Assembly (NCBI RefSeq): GCF_020782115.1
Contig: NZ_JAJGMW010000001.1
Location: 248,001-312,000, forward strand
Source: Leeuwenhoekiella parthenopeia
GTDB lineage: Bacteria > Bacteroidota > Bacteroidia > Flavobacteriales > Flavobacteriaceae
Reading direction: 5' to 3'
Length of the DNA stretch: 64,000 nucleotides
Below are positions 46,700 through 54,900 of this stretch, piece after piece. Under the pieces are notes generated by a model. The model did no database searches. It had not been told where the DNA came from and worked only from the letters and a program-made list of their open reading frames with translations. The first letter of the stretch is position 1, and each line of letters opens with the position of its first letter. The translations under genes were made by a program, and so were the position numbers.

Positions 46700-46760
46700 C
46701 AAACATAGCTTGTTAACATAATATTAGACTTACTCAATTGTTTCTTTGTTTTGTTCATTT
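46700..46760 (-). promoter_or_regulatory. candidate operator-promoter of the double SusCD operon
   Basis: Plus-strand half-sites CTCAATT (46733-46739) and TTCATTT (46754-46760) are 21 bp apart. The -7-type box CAAACATA (46700-46707; minus strand TATGTTTG, full match) lies 25 bp from the nearer one. Leader length to the ATG at 46673 would be about 20 nt. The same layout is found at three other promoters of the right locus. Confidence 0.55.
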
Positions 46761-46887
46761 GTTTAAACCCGAAAAAAAAATAAAACAGACACTCGTTAAC
46801 TATTTAAATTAGAGACTGTTAGTCAATATTAAGATCAAGCTTATTTGCTTAACAAGGAATTGGTAAAATGAGCTAATAAAAATTGAA

Positions 46888-47919
46888 TTATTTGAAATTA
46901 CCATTAGCTGCAGAATTACTTCTTGCTAAAAGTACATTGTGAATTTCTAGAGAATTGTTTCTAAGGTTTAACTCCATTTGTTTCTCTAGAACAGGATTGT
47001 TTGATCCATTTGATTTGAACTGATTGAGATGAACTCCGTATTTACCTAATAAAACCCAATAAGTTGCTGCGTCAGAATGATCAACCTTATCATTTACATA
47101 TTTTCCATTTAAAAAAATTTGTCCTAGATGGCTTGAGTTAAACTGACTATAATACTCTATTCCAGATGGAGCTCCACTAACAAGACCATGTTGACCAATT
47201 GCGCCAAGCTCATAGTATTGAATGTTGCCCTTTAATGCTAAATTTTTCATATAAGTACAAGCCGCACGATCTTCATTACAATTAGCAACTGCTTCTGGAT
47301 TTTCAAGTGTTCCCTGATGTAATGCACTATTAGTCCAATGAGCAATAAATCGAACACGTTTTAAAAGTTCTTCCTGTCCAGTCTGAAAAATATGTTTGAC
47401 GAAAATTGCAGGCTCAGTAGTACTTCCCCAGATCAAAACATTTAGCGTATCCTTACTTTTTTTGACTTCTTTAAAAAGCGCTTTTATTGAATTGTATTTA
47501 GAAAGACTTCTATAGTTTGCAGTGGGATCGTAATGTTCAGCATTAGCCATAATCGATGACTGTATAAACGGGACTTCTTTCTGGTACCCGGAGTAAGTTG
47601 AACTTAATCCTTTAAGATCCTTACCATATGCCTCTCCAAAATAGGATTGAGCCCATTTGGCTTGATTGGGTGTATTTTTATGTTCAGATCTATGCGTGCT
47701 TCCAACAACTATTCCTTTAGTGTTGAATAAATTGGACATTAATAAATAACCGGCGAGAGCAGAAATGTCATCCGGATCATTGAGAGTGCCCATATGATTA
47801 GTGCCCTTCAAAGTTTTATCTGTCATATCTGTAAATATCCAGACATTTATCTTTTCGGTTTGAGCAATTGAGTTTGTTAAAAAGAAAAGGGTTAATAAAT
47901 AAGCTACTGAAATTTTCAT
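46888..47919 (-). CDS. nucleoside-hydrolase-like secreted protein (DUF1593-type)
   Basis: 343 residues with a signal peptide (to TNSIAQ). KINVWIFTDMTDKTLKG and GTLNDPDDISALAGYLLMSN recall the Asp-rich N-terminal motif of inosine-uridine nucleoside hydrolases, and VLIWGSTTEPAIFVKHIF matches the Sde182/DUF1593 group found in polysaccharide-degrading bacteria. In nucleoside hydrolases these Asp residues bind calcium and ribose. Here a role in hydrolysing a sugar linkage is only an inference. It is 2 bp from the GH43 gene and the last gene of that four-gene operon. Confidence 0.75.
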   Translation of the reverse strand: MKISVAYLLTLFFLTNSIAQTEKINVWIFTDMTDKTLKGTNHMGTLNDPDDISALAGYLLMSNLFNTKGIVVGSTHRSEHKNTPNQAKWAQSYFGEAYGKDLKGLSSTYSGYQKEVPFIQSSIMANAEHYDPTANYRSLSKYNSIKALFKEVKKSKDTLNVLIWGSTTEPAIFVKHIFQTGQEELLKRVRFIAHWTNSALHQGTLENPEAVANCNEDRAACTYMKNLALKGNIQYYELGAIGQHGLVSGAPSGIEYYSQFNSSHLGQIFLNGKYVNDKVDHSDAATYWVLLGKYGVHLNQFKSNGSNNPVLEKQMELNLRNNSLEIHNVLLARSNSAANGNFK

Positions 47920-47921
47920 AC

Positions 47922-49529
47922 CTAATTCTTTATATATTCAAACCAATCAAAGCTTGCTACGTTTCGGCTTTCATTTCCTCTGGAAGTTGCATACATACCG
48001 ATATATGGACCATTGAAGCCGCCAGCATTTTCATCAGAAATAACTTCTAAATCAAAAATATTCCCAACTTCTATTAAATCAGTTTCTTTACTGCCATAGA
48101 ATAGTTTCAGTTCGCGGCCATTGACTTGTACTTGTAGTATACATTTTTTAGCTTTAAAAGGAATTTGAAGCTCTTCAATTACGCTTCCATTATCAGTAAT
48201 TTTCACCACGATGTTCGCTTTTGTTTTTAAAAACTTTATATGATTGGTGCTGTTACGATAAATTACTAGTCCGGCTGCCTCTGACTCCTTTTTTGCCATA
48301 AAATCAAATGATGTTGCTGCTTTAAATTTATAATCTTCGATTCTTCGTGCAATAAAAGAAGGATTGACGAGACTATCTATTACCTCGGGGCGTAATTGAA
48401 TTTTCAGTTTTCCCTCTTTAATTTCATACCATTTTGTATTCGGCGTTCGCAAAAAATTAAACTGAAGAGGTAATTTCCCTTTATCAAATAGAATTCGATC
48501 AGAGTCAGAATTAAAAGGGTGCCAGGATAAATCTGGACGCTTTTGACTTTGTAATAATCTGCCTTCCCCAGGATTAAATACCGGTGTTTGACCTTCAAAG
48601 TTTACAGGCACCAAAAAGGTCTCCCTGGCCAAAAGAGTTATGCTGTCTTTTAGTCTTTTTCCCAAAGCTACAGCCCACCAATCACCTTTCTGGGTTTGTA
48701 CCAGGTCTGCGTGACCTACTGAATGAATAGGATAATTTTGTCCTAAATTCCGATGCGTCAAGACAGGGTTTGCATGATCAGGGACATAAGGTCCCCATAG
48801 GCTATCGCTGTGGTGCACCGTGACGGCGTGGTGAAAGCCAGTGCCCCCTTCTGCAACCATAAGCGTGTACTTCCCATTGATTTTATAAAGATGGGGGCCC
48901 TCGGTCCAACGAGCATTTGCGGCATGACCATGGGTAAGCTGCTTTGGCTCACCTTTCATTTCACCAGTTTTAAGGTTTATTTCTTGCATCCAAGCTCCAT
49001 TTTTATCGGGCCAGTCATTTAGACCACTTATATTTGCGTGACCTACATAGTATGATCTGCCGTCATCGTCCCAAAAAAGTGATGGATCAATGCCGCGGGT
49101 ACCTGTCCAGATCGGATTTGACCACGGCCCCGCAGGATTTTTTGCAGTGATATAAAAATTACCGTCACACTGTACACATGTAGTAATTAAATAAAAAAGC
49201 CCCTCGTGATAGCGAATTGTAACGGCATAGATACCTCGACTATCTTTCAGTCCTTTTGGCAGTGGGACCTGGTCAGGTCGTGTTATCCCGTATCCTATCA
49301 ATTCCCAGTTTACCAAGTCCAAACTGTGGTATATTGGTATTCCAGGAAACCATTCAAAACTGGAATTCACCAAATAATAATCTTCTCCTACACGTATAAC
49401 GGATGGATCTGGATGAAAACCTGACAAAATTGGGTTATTGAAATTTGGAGGCTCTGAACGAATTTGAGCTAGTACCGTAAAGTGCAGGCTAAATATTATA
49501 TATGTAAGGGTAACAAATATTTTTTTCAT
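47922..49529 (-). CDS. GH43 glycosidase (subfamily 12-like), secreted
   Basis: 535 residues with a signal peptide (to FTVLAQ). Motifs: NPILSGFHPDPSVIRVGEDYY (base Asp), RGIDPSLFWDDDGRSYYVG (second Asp), RWTEGPHLYKINGKYTLMVAEGG (acid Glu), and a C-terminal beta-sandwich (about 340-535) ending VASFDWFEYIKN. It is a close paralogue of the enzyme at 28943-30580 (shared WFPGIPI, GHADLVQTQ/ETQ.GDWWAV, ASFDWFEY). Two such copies in one locus suggest action on chemically different side chains. Its start overlaps the stop of the propeller gene at 49526 by 4 bp (ATGA). Confidence 0.9.
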   Translation of the reverse strand: MKKIFVTLTYIIFSLHFTVLAQIRSEPPNFNNPILSGFHPDPSVIRVGEDYYLVNSSFEWFPGIPIYHSLDLVNWELIGYGITRPDQVPLPKGLKDSRGIYAVTIRYHEGLFYLITTCVQCDGNFYITAKNPAGPWSNPIWTGTRGIDPSLFWDDDGRSYYVGHANISGLNDWPDKNGAWMQEINLKTGEMKGEPKQLTHGHAANARWTEGPHLYKINGKYTLMVAEGGTGFHHAVTVHHSDSLWGPYVPDHANPVLTHRNLGQNYPIHSVGHADLVQTQKGDWWAVALGKRLKDSITLLARETFLVPVNFEGQTPVFNPGEGRLLQSQKRPDLSWHPFNSDSDRILFDKGKLPLQFNFLRTPNTKWYEIKEGKLKIQLRPEVIDSLVNPSFIARRIEDYKFKAATSFDFMAKKESEAAGLVIYRNSTNHIKFLKTKANIVVKITDNGSVIEELQIPFKAKKCILQVQVNGRELKLFYGSKETDLIEVGNIFDLEVISDENAGGFNGPYIGMYATSRGNESRNVASFDWFEYIKN

Positions 49530-50605
49530 TGTTTTTGTTTTTTTTCTTGTTCTAGACGTTGCTGTTCTTCAAAATCCCAAATTAAAACCCCGTGCCCTAC
49601 GCCTGTTGTCTCGCCCACACTTGAATATTGAAATGCCATATATCGACCATCATCACTCACTACAGGATTTGTAGCTTTATATTCTAAAGAATCATTAAAA
49701 AAAGTGATACGTTTCATTGTACCCGATCCATCAAGCTTAAGCTCATATAGATCAAGATAATCCCAAGTTGTGCGGTCTTCCCGCTTTGGATGATGACGTG
49801 TACTCTCTACCAATATCGATTTTCCATCTGGAAAAATACCTTCGGGCTCATCATAACAGTCTGGTCGTTGAGAATAATTAGTAAGCTTTTTAGAAATAAG
49901 GTCTATCCCCATTACTTCGGCTTCATATTCAATAGCTGGGAAGTGTGCATTAAATATAAGTTCATTTGTACCAGGTCTAAAATTTTGTGTTTCAAGGCGC
50001 CATCCTTTTAGAGCTCCTGGAAGCATTGAAGGAGTTAAAACTGTATCAATTTCCACTAATTGTGGCTTGCCGTCCAGATAGCTAATCTTACCCGTATAGA
50101 TTTCGTCAATAGTCCAGGCAATGCTCATTTCAGTCCTTGATACCGCAGGACCCTCTTTACAATTTACACCCAATGGATGAGGGGGTTCAATTGAGTTGCG
50201 TTTAAGTACCCAGAGTTCTGCATTTTCGGGCTTTCGACTTTTCCATGGATTTTCAGAATCAAAACTTTTTGCGCCTGATAATAAAATGTCGCCGTTAGAC
50301 AGATAAAGTGCCCTTACATAGCCTTCGTGAAAGTAATGATGGGTTAGTGGGATAAGTTTTCCTGTTGCAATTTCAACTTCGTAAACATCTCCAAAGGTTT
50401 TCTCTAAAAACAGGATATGCTTACCGTCTTGAGACCAGTCAGCGCGTTGACTAAATGTAGTGAGTTGTTTTACATACGGGGGTAACACCATAACTTTATC
50501 TCCTCCCTGAGGATAATAATTATTATATGCCAAAAAGTTTAAGCAATACACGAAAAACAACCATTCTAAAGAGGTGTTTCGAAAAAGTCTATGTAAAAAC
50601 CCCAT
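49526..50605 (-). CDS. TolB/PD40-like beta-propeller protein of unknown function
   Basis: 359 residues. A hydrophobic N-terminal segment (about 13-28, LEWLFFVYCLNFLAY) could be a signal anchor. The rest consists of WD40-like PD40 repeats: RADWSQDGKHILFLEKTFG, FRPGTNELIFNAHFPA, GIFPDGKSILVESTRHHPKRED, and VVSDDGRYMAFQYSSVGE. Proteins of this fold bind glycans or proteins, and some are lyases in PULs, but I see no catalytic signature. It is translationally coupled to the GH43 gene (4-bp overlap) and 8 bp downstream of the beta-helix lipoprotein, so it should act in the same step. Confidence 0.7.
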   Translation of the reverse strand: MGFLHRLFRNTSLEWLFFVYCLNFLAYNNYYPQGGDKVMVLPPYVKQLTTFSQRADWSQDGKHILFLEKTFGDVYEVEIATGKLIPLTHHYFHEGYVRALYLSNGDILLSGAKSFDSENPWKSRKPENAELWVLKRNSIEPPHPLGVNCKEGPAVSRTEMSIAWTIDEIYTGKISYLDGKPQLVEIDTVLTPSMLPGALKGWRLETQNFRPGTNELIFNAHFPAIEYEAEVMGIDLISKKLTNYSQRPDCYDEPEGIFPDGKSILVESTRHHPKREDRTTWDYLDLYELKLDGSGTMKRITFFNDSLEYKATNPVVSDDGRYMAFQYSSVGETTGVGHGVLIWDFEEQQRLEQEKKQKQ

Positions 50606-50613
50606 TTTTTACA

Positions 50614-51669
50614 TTAAAAGTTTTTACCGATAAGGTTGCCCTCCTTATCAAAAATTTCAAGGGCATCGTTACCTAATAAATGATTAGTATAGCGTTGAAT
50701 CTGAATGATTTCTACATTTTTCAGCGTACCCTTGAGAGTTTTCTCATAAACACCGTCATTTCCGTCATCCCAAAGGTTTACCATCGAAGCATTGGGGTTA
50801 TCAATTACCATCCCGTCAATATTGACAGTTACAGTATATTCGCCGCTCCTGCCTGCAATTATCGGGTTACTTCCCTGAGGGTTGCCGCGTCCGCTATTTC
50901 CAATAATTTTTATATTTCGGAAAGTGCCGACTGCGCCATCCGGATAATCTCCCCAACCCAATTGAATTGGTACTGCATTCTTAACCATATTAATGGTTGT
51001 ATTTGTTACAAGTATGTCGTTATAAACCTTAATAACGTCATCGCCAGTTTCAAAGTAACAGTCATCAACAGTGCTACCATCACCACCAGCAATACCGTCA
51101 CTATGATTACCACTTCCACCTCTGGTATCAATAAAATCGCAAGATTTTAAATGAACCGGAGCATAAAGACCTCTTACGTGAAATGACCTGGGGTTCAATG
51201 ATGTCAAATTTTTCAATACCAATTCACCCTCATGTGTCTCAAAGGAACTAATTACATATGCTATTACATCATGCTTTTGTGGCCAACTTTGAATTTCAGT
51301 ACCATATACGACTGAAGTTTTACGATTCTTACCTTCTATTAGACAAGGTGCATAAGTGTGAAAGGCTCCATTTACAGTTGTATTAGCTTCGATAACAATA
51401 TGTTTTACACTTTTTGGCACATTCCAAATAAAAGATTTAACACCCTGATTTTCAAAATTAATGGAACCTGAAGTCAAAAAAGTTACCTGCCCCTTATCCT
51501 TGTCCCATTGCACCCGGCCCGAATAATTGCTTTCTAATTCTAATTGTTCCTGTGTTTGTTTGAGATTACTATTCAAAGCGGTTTGACCATCCGTAGTAGA
51601 TTTACAAGCCAATAGGCAGCACAAAAACAGTAAGTAGCAAAAAATTGACGCTTTTTTAAAAATTGACAT
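50614..51669 (-). CDS. beta-helix lipoprotein, GH28-like (paralogue of 10198-11331)
   Basis: 351 residues with lipobox LLAC (Cys22). A right-handed beta-helix is indicated by short repeated strands, for example GELVLKNLTSLNPRSFHVRG and VDDCYFETGDDVIKVYNDI. The motif set GSGNHSDGI, CYFETGDD and KNAVPIQLGW is shared with the protein at 10198-11331, and the first two supply paired Asp residues like those of GH28-clan enzymes. It is first in the operon beta-helix, propeller, GH43, nucleoside-hydrolase-like, with a candidate HTCS operator upstream. Endo-acting degradation is a plausible role; no experiment-level support is visible. Confidence 0.72.
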   Translation of the reverse strand: MSIFKKASIFCYLLFLCCLLACKSTTDGQTALNSNLKQTQEQLELESNYSGRVQWDKDKGQVTFLTSGSINFENQGVKSFIWNVPKSVKHIVIEANTTVNGAFHTYAPCLIEGKNRKTSVVYGTEIQSWPQKHDVIAYVISSFETHEGELVLKNLTSLNPRSFHVRGLYAPVHLKSCDFIDTRGGSGNHSDGIAGGDGSTVDDCYFETGDDVIKVYNDILVTNTTINMVKNAVPIQLGWGDYPDGAVGTFRNIKIIGNSGRGNPQGSNPIIAGRSGEYTVTVNIDGMVIDNPNASMVNLWDDGNDGVYEKTLKGTLKNVEIIQIQRYTNHLLGNDALEIFDKEGNLIGKNF

Positions 51670-51708
51670 TCTAATATAAGTTAATGTTGAAATCTTAAAT
51701 TTATAGAT

Positions 51709-51768
51709 CTAAATTATTTGAGTATTCTAAGATATTGTTTCTCCTTTCCACAATTCTTTTGCTCATTT
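51709..51768 (-). promoter_or_regulatory. candidate operator-promoter of the beta-helix/GH43 operon at 46888-51669
   Basis: Plus-strand half-sites CTCCTTT (51741-51747) and CTCATTT (51762-51768) are 21 bp apart. A -7-like box CTAAATTA (51709-51716; minus strand TAATTTAG, one mismatch to TAnnTTTG) lies 24 bp from the nearer one. The leader to the ATG at 51669 would be about 33 nt. Confidence 0.5.
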
Positions 51769-51890
51769 AATCCGTATGGCTTCGATTATGTTTAGATAAG
51801 AATCTACACCAACAAATAATTTCTGCTGTAATTAGATTCGCTCTACTGAAGATTGAAATCAATTTGACACTTAAACAATTTTTTAAAAAA

Positions 51891-51924
51891 TATAGGCCAG
51901 ACTCAAAATGACGCCTGGCCTATA
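51891..51924 (-). terminator. intrinsic terminator after the multidomain beta-helix gene
   Basis: TATAGGCCAG (51891-51900) and CTGGCCTATA (51915-51924) form a perfect 10-bp stem with a 14-nt loop. On the minus strand it is followed by a T-run (TTTTTT at 51885-51890). It lies 71 bp past the stop codon at 51995 and separates that gene from the next operon. Confidence 0.85.
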
Positions 51925-51994
51925 AAGAAGCAAAACACACTTAAAAATTCTTAAGAATACTTTTATTTGATTTTACTTTATTAAGCTCTGAATA

Positions 51995-54900
51995 TCATTC
52001 TTTGATTAATTTAAAAGTCTTTTGATTGCCAGCTTTATTATATACTGTCAGAAGATATATTCCTTTCGAGAAACCGGAAATCTGTAATTGTAGTGACATG
52101 GTATCAGCAGTCAGTTTCTTATAAAACACTTGTTTACCACTCATATCGCTTATGATCAAATACTCTGGAGATTCGTCTTTAGAAAAACTAACATTCAAAA
52201 GATCTTTAAAAGGATTTGGATAAAGACTTACTGTTGTAAAAGAATTATTGTTTGTCGCCTCTTTACTCAGTGTAATTTTTTCATTACTTGCGGCTTTTGT
52301 TTCACAACTAACTGCTGTTGTTGCCTCAAAAATTCCATTCCCAATAAGTTTACCATCTGAAAATAGCTCCAAACGATACTCATATGTAGTGTTAGGCTCT
52401 AAAGGTACATCGGCAAATCTATAACGGCCATATCTCCCAAAAACTTGACCATCAGCAGGAGTAAGTACAACATTGATAAGCTGTTGATTTCGATAGACTA
52501 AAACTTCGTCAAAATCACTGGCGATCGTTAAAGTGGGGATTATTCTAGGGCCCAAAGCACCACAACTATCATTATAATCATTTAGAAAAACAATGGTTCT
52601 ATTTAACGAAGGTTCACTACCAAAGATTTGATTCCCTTTATAGTAAACAGTAATTCGATCATTTAAAATAAAATCAGTAGAAGGTGAAAACGACCAGTCG
52701 TTACTTTCGTCAAATTTAGAATAATCAAGTCCATTAAATCGAGTTTGTATTTCACCTGTAGATGAAAACGGAGCAAGTTTGCCAGAAGCATCAGCAAATT
52801 TCAGCGACAAATAATGCGTAGTTTCAGGAGTTGAAAGTTCTTGCAGATCTATTATTTGACCTTGAATATTTGAAGTACCCAATTTTGCATAGTCTGTATA
52901 GAAATTAAATTTATCATTCTCCTCTGAAGAAAACCAATATCTTACTTCTAATTCTTTCAAATCAAGAGCAGTATTACCTTCATTGATGATATCAAAAGAA
53001 GGTTTAATCTGACCGTCATCTATTCTATTTCCCTTAGTAACTTTATGATTAACACTAATTTGAAGGTTAGGTTCTTCGCTTTTTGGTTCCATTCCCCATA
53101 TGAGCTCTCCATTTTTATAAATACTTATAGACTCAGACGACTTAAAAGCAGGAGCGGAAGCCTGATAACTAAAGTCATTTGTTTCATCAAAATTTGTCCA
53201 ATTTTTTTTGTGAATTCTTGATTGAATAATTCCTGTTCCTTCACCTGCAGATAAGGATTCCAAGTCATCGCTAAATTCTACCTGAAGATAATGTGTTGCC
53301 CCGATTCTTGGGTTGCTCACTTGCTGTATTGATGTTTTAATGTTGCTTTTATCTAAAGCTGCATAATCAATAACTGAATTTAAATCATCATAATTTTCAG
53401 TTTTAAACCAATACCTAAAACTGTAGTCCGAAAGTTGTTCTGTTGTACCTCCAATATTTTTCAGCTCAAAATGAGGCTCTATTTGATTATTCATAGGCTT
53501 CGCATCTGAATTCTTATAATAAATAGCTAAAGACCTTGGAGTTATACTCACCTCTGAAGAAAAGCCTAAACTTTGCGTCTCGTTAAATGCTTCTAATTTA
53601 TATGTATAGGATTTGGCAGGATCAGCATTAGAATCTATATATATGGAAGTCGCATCAATTTCATCAATAATTGTAAATTCCTCAGCATCATCAGCTTTAC
53701 GCAAAACGTTTATTTTGGTAATTGATTCATTTAAATTTATCCAATTAAGATTAACCTGATTAATTCCTGAACGATTAGCCTGAAGGTCAAATATCGGAGC
53801 TTTAATTAAAAATGGTACCGTCACATTATCGATTCCAAAAAGGCCCCCTATATTTCCGCTCTGTACACTGCCATATGTATTTGCGAAAGCTATTATTATA
53901 TATTCGTAATCTGAAAGTAGAATATCGTAATCATACTTTGACCAACCTGAACTTGTTCCTAAGGCAAGATTTGAACTTAACTCCGTGGCATCAGATCCTT
54001 TATATTCACAGGCAAAATTATCTCCAAAAGCGCCCGAACCACCGGTAAGAACAAGGCGACCGTCAATACCATTAGCTTCATTGTCATTAATACCGTAAAC
54101 TCTGTAGCTTAAACGATTTCCGTCAAGTTTCCAGAAATAATCGAAAGACATAGATAGCAATCCATTTAACTCCAAATCGCTATTATTATAGACGTAAGCA
54201 ACACCCCTGGCAAAGGCAACATCACTTGATCTTCCAAGATAGGCATCAGGATTTCCTCCCTCGTTATAAATGTTGTAATCTGTATTTCCAGTTGCCTGAA
54301 CACCAAACCAGTTACCTTCGCCAGCCTGTAAATCGTTCAGGTTATTTTGATTCAGACTATATTCGGCACCAGAACTATTTGTAACAGGTAAAATTGAAAC
54401 TTCATCAAATGTTTCTACCCTTGTAAGAGCAATAGGTTTACCCTGACCGGGATCAAAAACAATGTCTTTTGTAGTTGTCTCCTCAATATCAAAGAATATG
54501 TTGGCATTGTCCTCATTGAGTTTAACGCCACCAATTTCGACATTTGTCAAAGTAACATTCTTTACCAAAAAACTTGAACTGCCATCTGATGTTGCATCCT
54601 GGCGCCCAATAATACGGCCTTTATTAAACTGATTTTCAACTTGAATATTATCAAGTAGTAGATCTCCCAAATATCCAAGCTGAACTTCTAAAACCTTTGG
54701 TCCGGAGGGTATAGCATTAGTTTCTGATCTGGGCTTTAAATTTGTAATTCCAGGAATACTTCCTTCAATTCGTATATTTCTAAGGGTGGTCAAAGTACTA
54801 CCAGTTCCATAATCTCTAGGAGAAAAATCGAGTGCTACCTGTGAAGCTATCAAACCGTTATTATTTCCTAAACCAGTCCATTCCGGATTAATGACATCTA

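Larger units (their letters stand above)
51670..51994. other. 325-bp intergenic region with operator and terminator
   Basis: No gene is seen. It carries the candidate promoter of the gene at 50614 (51709-51768) and the terminator of the gene at 51995 (51891-51924). Confidence 0.6.

Noticed and set aside
46674-46706. Longer N-terminus of the SusC gene starting at 46706
   Set aside because: It places the start codon inside the predicted -7 box and adds 11 residues without signal-peptide character; the ATG at 46673 is better.
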